A DNA stretch of 64,000 nt from Chloroflexota bacterium. GTDB taxonomy: Bacteria > Chloroflexota > Anaerolineae > Aggregatilineales > Phototrophicaceae. The notes beneath the pieces are model-generated. The model made no database searches and was not told the DNA's origin. It was given only the letters and a program-made list of their open reading frames with translations. Positions 51,606 through 59,787 of the stretch are shown piece by piece (the first letter of the stretch is position 1; every line of letters starts with the position of its first letter). Location: NCBI GenBank assembly GCA_026707225.1, contig JAPOXG010000001.1, forward strand, positions 127,201 through 191,200. The letters are read 5' to 3'. Both the position numbers and the translations under genes were made by a program.

Positions 51606-52676
51606 TTGAGCGACGAACCCAGAAATCCGGATCTTGAAGACTCGATTGAGAAGATAGACAGAGCGATCGGCGGCGACCATAGCGAAGCCAACATCGACGC
51701 CTTGAAGCAGGCGGTGAATTTTAGCTGGCCCGAGATTCAGAAGCATCTCATTGAGGAAGCGGCCCGTGAACATGGCGATGTCGCCGATCCTTACGAACCC
51801 TATTGGACGACCAACAGCGACGGCACGAGGACGCTTCACGCCAGCGCCGATGCCTGGTGGCTGAAAGATTTCAAGCGCGAAGATGTGCTGATGGCGCTGC
51901 CGGGCGTCGTTATCATGAACACCAAGCTCTGGCATGTTCGCAGCGTCTGCATTTCATATCGGAGAGCTTACGGCATCAATGAAGACGAAGATTGCGAAGA
52001 TTGCTTTGATAAGCAAGATATTGAAGCGCACATCGAGCGCTTCCCAGAAGGGCAGTTCGCCGCACAACTCATCAGCGGACCCAATGCGGGCCATTGCGCG
52101 GGTATGGCGACGACCATGCGCGCATCGCGTCCGCCGACAGACCCCATTTTGCCCTGGCTGGAGGCGATAGGCGGCATGCGGCTCGGCAAGCATGAGGCGG
52201 ACGGCGACTGGCTCTACGGCGTCGAGATGGCCGTGCACCCGGGTTATCGAGGGCAGGGCATCGGCGCAGCGCTTTACGAGGCGCGCTTCGCTTTGGTCAA
52301 ACATCTAAATCTGCGCGGCATGTATGCGGTGGGCATGTTGATGGGCTATCGAAATGTCGCGGTTGACGCCCTCAAGTGGCGGCAAAAGCGAGCTGTGAAG
52401 AAACTCCTCGCGAAAAAAGCCGACCGCTACTCGACGCCTGACGACAGGTACAAAGCCAATACCGAGCTCGAGGACTTTCCAAAATACGCCGACTTGATGG
52501 ATGTGCGCGAATATGGCGAAAAGGTCATCGCGCGCGCGATCAAAGATCCGACAGTGACCATGCAGCTGAATCGCGGCTTCCGCGCGGCAGGCGTCGTAAC
52601 CGAATACGTTGATGAGCCAGCGGCCGGGGACGCCGGCGTTCTAATCGTTTGGGAGAATGCTGACTATGAAACTTAG
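51606..52676 (+). CDS. GNAT-family N-acetyltransferase (large form)
   Basis: A 356-residue protein with a GNAT domain in its second half: acetyl-CoA loop in EMAVHPGYRGQGIGAALYEAR near 205-225. An insert (residues about 265-310, Lys-rich) and an N-terminal acidic extension distinguish it from the paralogue at 42656. The start is TTG at 51606, eight bases after AAGGA; another TTG at 51540 is in frame. It is divergent from potB and ten bases upstream of the amine oxidase gene, so polyamine acetylation (a first step of breakdown) is a fair guess. Confidence 0.78.
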   Translation: MSDEPRNPDLEDSIEKIDRAIGGDHSEANIDALKQAVNFSWPEIQKHLIEEAAREHGDVADPYEPYWTTNSDGTRTLHASADAWWLKDFKREDVLMALPGVVIMNTKLWHVRSVCISYRRAYGINEDEDCEDCFDKQDIEAHIERFPEGQFAAQLISGPNAGHCAGMATTMRASRPPTDPILPWLEAIGGMRLGKHEADGDWLYGVEMAVHPGYRGQGIGAALYEARFALVKHLNLRGMYAVGMLMGYRNVAVDALKWRQKRAVKKLLAKKADRYSTPDDRYKANTELEDFPKYADLMDVREYGEKVIARAIKDPTVTMQLNRGFRAAGVVTEYVDEPAAGDAGVLIVWENADYET

Positions 52677-52685
52677 GGCAGACGG

Positions 52686-53975
52686 ATGAAAGTCATCGTC
52701 ATTGGCGCGGGCATCGCCGGGCTTTCGGCTGCCTATCATTTGAAGGGCGCCGGCATTGAGGCGACCGTGCTGGAGGCGCGCGATCGCATCGGCGGGCGCG
52801 TCTGGACCAATCGCGACTTCGCTGATATTCCGGTCGAATTCGGCGCTGAATTGATTCATGGGCGCTCGCCTGCGGTCAATACCTGGGCTTGGATCGACAA
52901 GCTGGGTTTGCGGACCTGGCATTGGAACAAGCGAGACGACTCGATGATCCGCACGGAAGACGGCGACTGGCTGACGATGGGCGAGGCGCGCGCGGAAGAT
53001 GCCGAGCTGGAGGTAACGCGGACCTGGGAATTGGACGACGCGCCCGAGCCGCGAGATGACGAAGACCTGGGCAGCTACTTGCGGCGAATTGGCTTCAGCG
53101 ATAGGCAATTGCGCTATGTCCAGCGCTCCTTCGCCAACGCCGAGGGAGAGCGCATGGAGTGGCTCAATGCGGCCGCCCATCTTCAGCCTCCCCCTGATAC
53201 TTCGGGGGGACCGAGGGGGGTGGACAGCGATGGCGCGGATGAATACAGCGACTTTCGGATTCTGGATGGCTATGACTCGTATTATGAGCGGCTGGCGGAT
53301 GGGCTGGATATCCGCCTAAATTGCGATGTACGAGCGATCGACTGGACCGACGACGTGCAGGTAATCGTGGATAGTGGGAAGTCCTACGCGGCGGACGCAG
53401 CGGTGATTACCTTGCCGCTCGGTGTGCTGCAATCGGATCGCGTGCGATTCACTCCGCCCTTGCCACGTCAGAAGCGAGAGGCGCTTGCCGGGCTCAAGAT
53501 GGGACCGGTGATAAAGCTGGTTTATCTGTTCGATGAGCCGCTGCTTGAGCCGTCGATCGGCGCGATTTACGCCAAGGGCAATCCGCCGATGTGGTGGTCG
53601 CCTTCCTTGGGCCGCGCAAGCTGTGCGACCGTTTGGACCGGATACGTCACCGGCGATTACGCGCGCGAGATGCTTGCGCTGGGTGAAGACGCCGCTTTGA
53701 AAAAGGGGCTGGAGACGCTGCGCGCGGAGCTTGGGGAGCTGACCTTGCAGTTCGCCAAAGCGCGCTGGGTCAATTGGCCCGCTGATCCCTACGCCTTGGG
53801 CGGCTACAGCGTCTGCCGGCCAGGGCATTATGACGCGCGGGAAAAGCTGACGCAGGCGACGCCGCCACTCTTTTGGGCGGGCGAAGCGAGCGCCCCGCAT
53901 CACTTGACGGCGATGGTGCACGGCGCCTATTTCACGGGCCAGCGCGCCGCGCGGGAGATTATGGGGGACGCTTAA
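52686..53975 (+). CDS. Flavin-containing amine oxidase
   Basis: A 429-residue FAD-dependent amine oxidase. The FAD-binding Rossmann motif VIGAGIAGLSAAYHL is at about 4-18, followed by EARDRIGGRVWT near 32-43. The C-terminal FAD segment LFWAGEASAPHHLTAM is near 400. The protein probably oxidises a polyamine or acetylated polyamine, given potABCD next door. Residues about 168-180 (QPPPDTSGGPRG) are encoded by a C-rich/G-rich hairpin repeat inserted in frame; this lies in the substrate domain and has no counterpart in the family. It lies ten bases after the GNAT gene and four before the amidase gene. Confidence 0.9.
   Translation: MKVIVIGAGIAGLSAAYHLKGAGIEATVLEARDRIGGRVWTNRDFADIPVEFGAELIHGRSPAVNTWAWIDKLGLRTWHWNKRDDSMIRTEDGDWLTMGEARAEDAELEVTRTWELDDAPEPRDDEDLGSYLRRIGFSDRQLRYVQRSFANAEGERMEWLNAAAHLQPPPDTSGGPRGVDSDGADEYSDFRILDGYDSYYERLADGLDIRLNCDVRAIDWTDDVQVIVDSGKSYAADAAVITLPLGVLQSDRVRFTPPLPRQKREALAGLKMGPVIKLVYLFDEPLLEPSIGAIYAKGNPPMWWSPSLGRASCATVWTGYVTGDYAREMLALGEDAALKKGLETLRAELGELTLQFAKARWVNWPADPYALGGYSVCRPGHYDAREKLTQATPPLFWAGEASAPHHLTAMVHGAYFTGQRAAREIMGDA
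53186..53226. repeat. In-frame C-rich/G-rich repeat inside the amine oxidase gene
   Basis: TCCCCC (53189-53194) can pair with GGGGGA (53205-53210), followed by a second G run. It resembles the intergenic hairpin repeats, but here it is translated without breaking the frame. Confidence 0.65.
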
Positions 53976-53979
53976 CACA

Positions 53980-54882
53980 ATGAGAGACATTCATATCGCT
54001 CTGGCGCAGGGGCATTGGGCGGGCGAGCAAGAATCGACCAAGGCGCTTTACCGAGAGCTGGTGGCTGAAGCGGCGGCGACCGGGGCGGACCTGGTCTGCC
54101 TGCCGGAGTTTACGATCTTGCCATATTTTCCGGGTTTGCGCGACCCGGCCGGCTTTGCCTGGGCGGAGTCGCTGCCGGGCGGCCCCTCGGACGAGTTCTT
54201 TGCCGAGCTCGCCCGCGCGCATCGCGTCACACTCATCGGCAGCTTGTTCGAGCGTGACGACGGTGGCAACTATTGGGACACGGCGACCATTCATGACGCT
54301 GACGGGCAGCTGCGCCATTTCACGCGCAAAGTGCATATTCCCTCGGGCGAGGGTTATCATGAGACCGATTATTTCGCTGGCGCCGATCAATTCCCGGTGC
54401 ATGACATCGCCGATGTGAAGCTGGCGGCGCCGACTTGTTACGACCAATGGTTTCCTGAGCTGGCGCGGATTTACGCCCTCGAAGGCGCCGAGCTCATATA
54501 TTATCCGACAGCAATCGGCTCCGAGCCGACTGCGGCGGACTTCGACTCGGCTGATGCCTGGCGCACGGTGATGCGCGGTCATGCTGTGGCCAATGGCCTC
54601 TTCATCGCCGCTTGCAACCGGATTGGTCGCGAGAACGCGGTTACGTTTTACGGCAGCAGCTTCATCTGCGATCCCTTGGGGCGCGTCTTGGCGCAGGCGA
54701 GCCGCGATCGGGACGAAGTGGTTCAGGCGCTGCTTCGAGCGGCGGTCCGCGAGCAGTATCTCGAGCTTTTTCCGCTGCTGCATCAGAGGCGCCCGCAGCA
54801 TTACGGCCGCTTGTTGCAGGGCGTCAGGCAAGAGCCGTCATCGCGTTGGCAAGACCCGTTTAGGCAAGAGGCAGGCAATTGA
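53980..54882 (+). CDS. Carbon-nitrogen hydrolase (nitrilase family, N-carbamoylputrescine amidase-like)
   Basis: A 300-residue amidase with the Glu-Lys-Cys triad: Glu in CLPEFTILPYF near 44, Lys in FTRKVHIPSGEGYHET near 117 and Cys in APTCYDQWFPE near 152. The sequence around these (KVHIPSGEGYHE, CYDQWFPE) resembles N-carbamoylputrescine amidase, which produces putrescine. It lies four bases after the amine oxidase gene and one base before phzF, so it is surely in the same operon. The C-terminal tail is longer and basic. Confidence 0.85.
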   Translation: MRDIHIALAQGHWAGEQESTKALYRELVAEAAATGADLVCLPEFTILPYFPGLRDPAGFAWAESLPGGPSDEFFAELARAHRVTLIGSLFERDDGGNYWDTATIHDADGQLRHFTRKVHIPSGEGYHETDYFAGADQFPVHDIADVKLAAPTCYDQWFPELARIYALEGAELIYYPTAIGSEPTAADFDSADAWRTVMRGHAVANGLFIAACNRIGRENAVTFYGSSFICDPLGRVLAQASRDRDEVVQALLRAAVREQYLELFPLLHQRRPQHYGRLLQGVRQEPSSRWQDPFRQEAGN

Positions 54883-54883
54883 C

Positions 54884-55765
54884 ATGTCGCGTATGGAATT
54901 CTTTATCGTGGATGTTTTCACTGTCGGTCGGAAGTACACCGGCAATCAACTGGCGGTCTACCTGGGCAATCCGCCGGCAGCGCTGATGCAGCAGTTGGCG
55001 AAGGAGATCAATTTTTCCGAAACGACATTCGTCACCTCGGATGTGCCCGAAAACGGCGGCTACAAGGCGCGCATCTTCATGCCCGAGGTCGAAGTGGGTT
55101 TCGCCGGTCATCCGGTGCTGGGCACAGCCTACGTGATTCAGCGGGAACTGATCGGTCATCCGGTTGAGACCCTTACGTTGAACCTGCCGGTGGGTCCGAT
55201 TCCGGTGACCTTCTCCGATGACGGTTTGCTCTGGATGCGGCAGAATCGGCCGACTTTTGGACATCGGTTCACGGCGGCTGATTTGGCGCAGATTCTCAAC
55301 GTTGAGGAAGCGGACATTGATACGCGTTTCCCGCTGCAAGAGGTTTCGACCGGGATGGCTTTTGTGCTGGCGCCGCTGGTGTCGCTGGAGGCGGTCAAGC
55401 GCGCGCGCGTCAATCTGGATCGGCTGCGGGCGATTCTGGGGGCGCATGACGCGATCGCGCCGGCGATTTTCTGCGCCGAAACGCTGGACGCCGAAAATGA
55501 TATCCATGTGCGCGTGCTGGACGACATCTATGGCGCGCCGGAAGACCCGGCGACGGGCAGCGCCAATGGCTGCATCGCCGGTTATATGGTGGAGCATGGA
55601 TACTTCGGCGCCGACAAAATCGCGATACGCTCCGAGCAAGGCTATCAGATCGGCCGGCCTTCGCTGCTCCATCTCGAGGCGGAGCGCGTTGGAAACGAGA
55701 TTGACATTCGAGTCGGCGGCCGCGTCGAGATGGTCGCGCAAGGGACCATGGCCGCCGATGAGTGA
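54884..55765 (+). CDS. PhzF-family epimerase/isomerase
   Basis: A 293-residue PhzF-like protein of the diaminopimelate-epimerase fold. The catalytic Glu is in EINFSETTFV near 45; GFAGHPVLGTAYV and EDPATGSANGCIAGYM are family hallmarks. The start is the ATG at 54884, one base after the stop of the amidase gene; a longer in-frame reading overlaps that gene. The substrate is unknown; outside phenazine clusters PhzF proteins are poorly characterised. Confidence 0.9.
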   Translation: MSRMEFFIVDVFTVGRKYTGNQLAVYLGNPPAALMQQLAKEINFSETTFVTSDVPENGGYKARIFMPEVEVGFAGHPVLGTAYVIQRELIGHPVETLTLNLPVGPIPVTFSDDGLLWMRQNRPTFGHRFTAADLAQILNVEEADIDTRFPLQEVSTGMAFVLAPLVSLEAVKRARVNLDRLRAILGAHDAIAPAIFCAETLDAENDIHVRVLDDIYGAPEDPATGSANGCIAGYMVEHGYFGADKIAIRSEQGYQIGRPSLLHLEAERVGNEIDIRVGGRVEMVAQGTMAADE

Positions 55766-55809
55766 GCGGTTTTGGATGGATTCTCAGGTATAAATGAAAG
55801 GAACGTAAA

Positions 55810-56784
55810 GTGGATTATCGGATTCTGGGACGCACAGGTGTGAAGGTGTCGTCGCTCTGCTTCGGCACGATGTCCTTCGGCGATATCGCTGACGAGGCCG
55901 AGTCGGCGCGGATGTTTCATCGCTGTCGCCAGGTCGGGATCAACTTCTTCGATTGCGCCAATGTGTACGCCGGCGGCCGCTCGGAGGAGATCTTGGGCGA
56001 GCTGATCGCCGATTGCCGCGATGAGATTGTGCTGACGACCAAGGTTGTCTCCCGCACCGGCGATGATGTCAACCAGGGCGGCGCGTCCCGGCGGCATATA
56101 CAGATCACGGTGGAAGAGAGCTTGAAGCGACTGAACACCGACCGCATTGATGTTTATTTCTTGCATCATTATGACGCGGAGACGCCAGTTGAGGAGATGC
56201 TGCGCGCGCTGGACGATCTCGTGCGGCAGGGCAAGATTCTCTATCCGGCGGTCAGCAACTGGGCGGCTTGGCAGGTGATGAAGGCGCAAGGCATCGCGGC
56301 GCGCGGCGGGCTGGCGCGAATCGAATGCCTGCAGCCGATGTACAACCTGGTCAAGCGGCAGGCGGAAGTGGAAATCTTGCCTATGGCGAGGAATGAAGAA
56401 ATCGGCGTCATTCCTTACAGCCCGCTCGGCGGGGGCTTGCTAACCGGCAAATACGCGGCGGACGGCAGAGCGGATGCGGGACGTCTCATCGAGAATCAGA
56501 TGTACAGCAGGCGATATGGCGTCGCCGACTATTATCAGTCGGCGGCTGATTTCGCCGTCCACGCGCGGGAGCGGGACACCCAGCCGGCGACGCTGGCGGT
56601 GGCTTGGGTGATGGCGCATCCGGCGGTGACGGCGCCGATCATCGGGGCGCGCAACTTGCAGCAGTTGGAGTCGTCGCTGGCCGCGCTGGATGTGGCGATG
56701 ACGCCCGAGTGGTATGATGAGATTGCGGCGCTTTCGCCGAGTCCGCCGCCGGCGCATGATCGGCTGGAGGAGCGAGCCAACTGA
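55810..56784 (+). CDS. Aldo/keto reductase
   Basis: A 324-residue NADPH-dependent oxidoreductase with the AKR tetrad: Asp and Tyr in FFDCANVYAGGRSE near 50-60, Lys in VLTTKV near 80 and His in YFLHHYD near 117. It starts with GTG 8 bases after AAAGGAACG. MDYRILGRTGVKVSSLCFGT is a classical AKR N-terminus. It lies 44 bases after phzF and may belong to the same operon. Substrate not known. Confidence 0.92.
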   Translation: MDYRILGRTGVKVSSLCFGTMSFGDIADEAESARMFHRCRQVGINFFDCANVYAGGRSEEILGELIADCRDEIVLTTKVVSRTGDDVNQGGASRRHIQITVEESLKRLNTDRIDVYFLHHYDAETPVEEMLRALDDLVRQGKILYPAVSNWAAWQVMKAQGIAARGGLARIECLQPMYNLVKRQAEVEILPMARNEEIGVIPYSPLGGGLLTGKYAADGRADAGRLIENQMYSRRYGVADYYQSAADFAVHARERDTQPATLAVAWVMAHPAVTAPIIGARNLQQLESSLAALDVAMTPEWYDEIAALSPSPPPAHDRLEERAN

Positions 56785-56901
56785 GGCAGGTTGTTCGCGC
56801 TATAATTTGCGCAAGGATAATGCCCGGAGAAGAATTATACGCATCCATCAAGCCAGTCGACTGCTGTTTGCCGGCGCCCTGCGCGTCATTCATATCACGC
56901 T

Positions 56902-57159
56902 TTGGCTTTCGACCTGTGGATCATGGGCTACAAGTTTCAGGCGGTTGGTCGCTTTGCGCGCGGTGATAGGGAGCTGCCGCCGGTCCGGTTCAGCGCCATC
57001 AACGGGGGTTGCGGCTTTGCCTGGTCCAGCCTTAGGTATTGGCTGCCTTTCATGGTGCTGCTGCTCTGTGGCAATCTCGTCGGCGCGATATGCCGTTCAC
57101 CGAGATCGCTCGCTGATGTATCGCCGGCGGGAGAATGCAAGCCCGTTAAGGTGTGCTAG
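56902..57159 (+). pseudogene. Degenerate DUF4013-type fragment, paralogue of the next gene
   Basis: An open stretch of 85 codons encodes LWIMGYKFQAVGRFARGD, ELPPVRFSAINGG and RYWLPFMVLLLCGNLVGA. These align in order with FWLSGYSIEVIRSVMRED, WMPGADFGRNVKDG and AYWVMFFVLIFVLAVVYG of the protein at 57194. There is no proper start or ribosome-binding site and the rest of the domain is missing, so it reads as a decayed copy. The rest of the gap 56785-57193 shows no other gene. Confidence 0.5.
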
Positions 57160-57193
57160 AATAGAAACCAAATCGAAACGAAAGAGGGCAAAT

Positions 57194-58063
57194 ATGAACT
57201 TTTCCAGCGCGTTCAAATATCCATTTCACAATTTCGCCAAAGTCATGAGCATTGTATTGGCTTTGACAATTGCCTTCGCTATCTTCATCGCGATGATCCT
57301 GAACTCGCATGATTGGTCGCCGCTGCTGGCGGAGCTTTATGGCAATGATGTTTCGTACACTTCCGCCGACCATTTTCAGCCCTTAGGCGGCACGACCATT
57401 ATTGGCATCATCGGGCTGGTCGTGGTGGCGATCGCCTCCGGCTTCTGGCTCTCTGGTTACAGCATTGAGGTCATCCGCAGTGTGATGCGCGAAGACGAGT
57501 GGATGCCGGGGGCCGACTTCGGCCGGAACGTCAAGGATGGCGCCTGCCTCTTCGCTTCGAGCCTTGCCTATTGGGTTATGTTCTTTGTGCTCATATTTGT
57601 CTTGGCGGTCGTTTATGGTGTGCTTGGACAAGTCGGCGTACTGGGCGGTCTAATAGGAATCGGCTCCATCGCTTTCACAATTGGCGCGGCTTTTGTGATG
57701 GGCTGGGGTTATTTCGTGGGCATGGCCCGTTTCGCGGCCGAAGGCGATTACAAAGCCTCCTGGCAGATAAAGACCAATATGCGCATCGCGCGGCAAAACT
57801 GGCAGAAGGGCGTGACGCTCCTTCTGTATATGATCGCGTTCTCTTTCATTTATGGCGCCGCGCAACAGATCGTGAGCGGCGTCTTCGGCGGGCTCATGGG
57901 CGCGAACCTGCTGACCGGGATTACGCTGTCGATCATCCTCTATTACCTATTCAATTTGATGCAGCACTTTTCCACGCAGGTCTTGATCGCGCAGTACGCC
58001 ACTGAGATAGGGATTCGCAGCGACAACTACAACCCGGACAAGGACAAGGTCGGCGACATTTAG
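57194..58063 (+). CDS. DUF4013-type membrane protein
   Basis: A 289-residue membrane protein with about six to seven hydrophobic segments. An N-terminal helix (IVLALTIAFAIFIAMIL) is followed by GYSIEVIRSVMRED and the KDGACLFASSLAYWVMFF core typical of DUF4013. No function is established for the family. Start is the ATG at 57194 after GAGGG. The stop codon TAG (58061-58063) is the first three bases of a palindromic repeat. Confidence 0.78.
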   Translation: MNFSSAFKYPFHNFAKVMSIVLALTIAFAIFIAMILNSHDWSPLLAELYGNDVSYTSADHFQPLGGTTIIGIIGLVVVAIASGFWLSGYSIEVIRSVMREDEWMPGADFGRNVKDGACLFASSLAYWVMFFVLIFVLAVVYGVLGQVGVLGGLIGIGSIAFTIGAAFVMGWGYFVGMARFAAEGDYKASWQIKTNMRIARQNWQKGVTLLLYMIAFSFIYGAAQQIVSGVFGGLMGANLLTGITLSIILYYLFNLMQHFSTQVLIAQYATEIGIRSDNYNPDKDKVGDI

Positions 58064-58091
58064 GGGGCGGTTGGCACAAAGCGGCCCTACT
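58061..58091. repeat. Palindromic repeat providing stop codons to two convergent genes
   Basis: TAGGGGGCGG...GCGGCCCTA: the TAG on the plus strand ends the DUF4013-type gene and the TAG on the minus strand (58087-58089) ends the SRPBCC gene. Confidence 0.7.
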
Positions 58092-58554
58092 TAGGTATCG
58101 GCTGGGGCGTGACCGACTGTCGATCGCCGTGCCCGTCCATGATCTGCTTGAGCTTGTTCCACTCGCGCTGAAGAACGCCCTTCAGCGTTAAGTTGAAGAA
58201 AATCCCAAACCAGAAGAACCAACGCGTGCGGATATCGAGGGTTTCGCGCACGTTGGTCTGTTGGCCGCGGTGCTCGAAGTTGATTGTGCTGACGAAGGGA
58301 AAGCCCCAATAGGAGCCTTTGAGCTCGATTTTCTTGTTGCGTTCAAAGTCGGTGACATCGCTGTTGACGAAACCGCGGCGCCCCATGATGCGGCGCGTCA
58401 TCGCCACCATGGTGCCGGCGCGGATCGGGTCGCCACTGGTGATGCCAACGCCCTGAACGTTGCGCCAGTGCACATCGTTGTTGAAGTCGCCGACATATCG
58501 GAAGACGTGAAAAACCGGGCGGTTGATCAGCACCTGTGTTTCGAATTTCGGCAT
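58087..58554 (-). CDS. SRPBCC / polyketide-cyclase-like protein
   Basis: A 155-residue START-like (SRPBCC) protein. It begins KFETQVLINRPVFHVFRYVGD, a typical first strand and helix, and has the ELKGSYWGFPFVSTINFE sheet. It likely binds a hydrophobic ligand; no enzyme function is evident. Start is an ATG at 58554. It is convergent with the DUF4013-type gene. Confidence 0.8.
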   Translation of the reverse strand: MPKFETQVLINRPVFHVFRYVGDFNNDVHWRNVQGVGITSGDPIRAGTMVAMTRRIMGRRGFVNSDVTDFERNKKIELKGSYWGFPFVSTINFEHRGQQTNVRETLDIRTRWFFWFGIFFNLTLKGVLQREWNKLKQIMDGHGDRQSVTPQPIPK

Positions 58555-58665
58555 TAAGCACCAACTTTCGCTGCAAGATGGGCGAAGACGCGAGACAGCT
58601 TAACCCGCAACATTATAGCTTATTCTTCGGAAGGCTTCAAAGATGCTTGAGTCGGACGGCAGGCG

Positions 58666-59517
58666 CTACAAGCTCCCGACCGCGTAGAGGTAGAGGAAGA
58701 CCCAGCTCGCGACCCAGACCAAGGCGTCAATGCGATCGAGCACGCCACCGTGGCCGGGGAAGACATTGAAGCCGGCGACAAAGCTGTCCTTGACGCGGAA
58801 GAACCGTTTTAGAGCCGACTCGAACAAGTCGCCGCTGACCGCGAGAAACGGTCCGGCCACGATCATCGGAATGAGATTCGGCTGGAAGGCGCCGGAAAAC
58901 AGAAGGATGCAGAAGGCGGGGATCCAAGCGCCGAGGATGCCGCCGATCGCGCCTTCAACGGTCTTGTTGGGCGAGATTAGCGGCGCCAATTTTGTTCGGC
59001 CGAAGGTTTTGCCGAATACATAGCCAAAAGTATCCGTCCCCCAGGTGATCGCGTAAACGACGAATAGCCAAATCAAGCCATTCTGCGGCGCGTTGCGCAG
59101 GCTGATGAGAAAGGCGGCGGGAAAAGCGATGTAGAAAACGCCGCATAAGGTGGTGCCGACCTGCTTCAAGGCGCGGTCGGGCTGTTGGGGCTGGCGCGAC
59201 CATTCCAGAACGAGAGTGAGAGCAATGCCCAAGATCAATGCCAGCTGCCACAACCAGTCCAAATTGAGGAAGAAGCCAAGCACGACAGCGATGCCGGTGG
59301 AGATGCCGGTCAGCGAACTGCCCTGCATCGCGGTGTCTTTTTCCATCACATAGAATTCGAGCATGCCGATGCACATGACCGGCAGCGCCAGCAATACAAA
59401 GAGCCAGCCGCCGGCGAGAGAGGCCAAGATCGCGATCGGCAGCAGCAGGCTCGCTGTGATGAGCCGATCGCGTAAATCTGTCGCGGTCGCGGAGTTTTTG
59501 GCGAGACTGTCCCGCAT
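58666..59517 (-). CDS. cdsA: Phosphatidate cytidylyltransferase
   Basis: A 283-residue integral membrane enzyme making CDP-diacylglycerol from phosphatidate and CTP. It has about eight helices and the CDP-alcohol signature near the C-terminus: ESALKRFFRVKDS, then PGHGGVLDRIDAL. Between KDS and PGHGG it has FVAGFNVF (8 residues), about four more than the usual form such as KDSGHLIPGHGG. Whether this alters activity is unknown. It is on the opposite strand from frr and uppS, with which it often clusters. Confidence 0.9.
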   Translation of the reverse strand: MRDSLAKNSATATDLRDRLITASLLLPIAILASLAGGWLFVLLALPVMCIGMLEFYVMEKDTAMQGSSLTGISTGIAVVLGFFLNLDWLWQLALILGIALTLVLEWSRQPQQPDRALKQVGTTLCGVFYIAFPAAFLISLRNAPQNGLIWLFVVYAITWGTDTFGYVFGKTFGRTKLAPLISPNKTVEGAIGGILGAWIPAFCILLFSGAFQPNLIPMIVAGPFLAVSGDLFESALKRFFRVKDSFVAGFNVFPGHGGVLDRIDALVWVASWVFLYLYAVGSL

Positions 59518-59657
59518 GAGGTCTGCCTCCGCCGGCAGAGTCGACTTGTATCACCCTATTTTCGATTCAGAGCTGAATTCTGTCAAGTTTGGCGGGCGCG
59601 AGCCAAGCAGGCCGTAACGCACAAGCACTTGAGGCTCTCAGCGGCAGGTATTGGGTG

Positions 59658-59687
59658 TTCTAGCGTTTATCTGGCATGGCATATAAT
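59658..59687 (+). promoter_or_regulatory. Probable promoter of the kinase gene
   Basis: TTCTAG (59658-59663), 18-bp spacer and a perfect TATAAT (59682-59687). It lies downstream of the longest possible start (59629), which supports a start further in. Confidence 0.45.
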
Positions 59688-59787
59688 CCTAGGCGGCGGG
59701 ATGTCTTTCCGGCGGCATTCCCGGAGGAGCGATGACCAAGGCAGGAGCGTTCCAGCGCCCTGCATATCTAAGCTGACACTGGCAGGC

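Noticed and set aside
54581..54883. Longer start for the PhzF-family gene
   Set aside because: It would overlap almost 300 bases of the amidase gene, which has an intact catalytic triad; similarity to PhzF begins at the ATG at 54884.
56714..57193. N-terminal extension of the DUF4013-type protein by 160 residues
   Set aside because: The extension overlaps the end of the aldo/keto reductase gene and has no domain character; an ATG with a ribosome-binding site at 57194 starts the hydrophobic domain.
59629..59787. N-terminal extension of the Ser/Thr kinase
   Set aside because: A TATAAT promoter lies inside this stretch, and kinase similarity begins just after the ATG at 59788.
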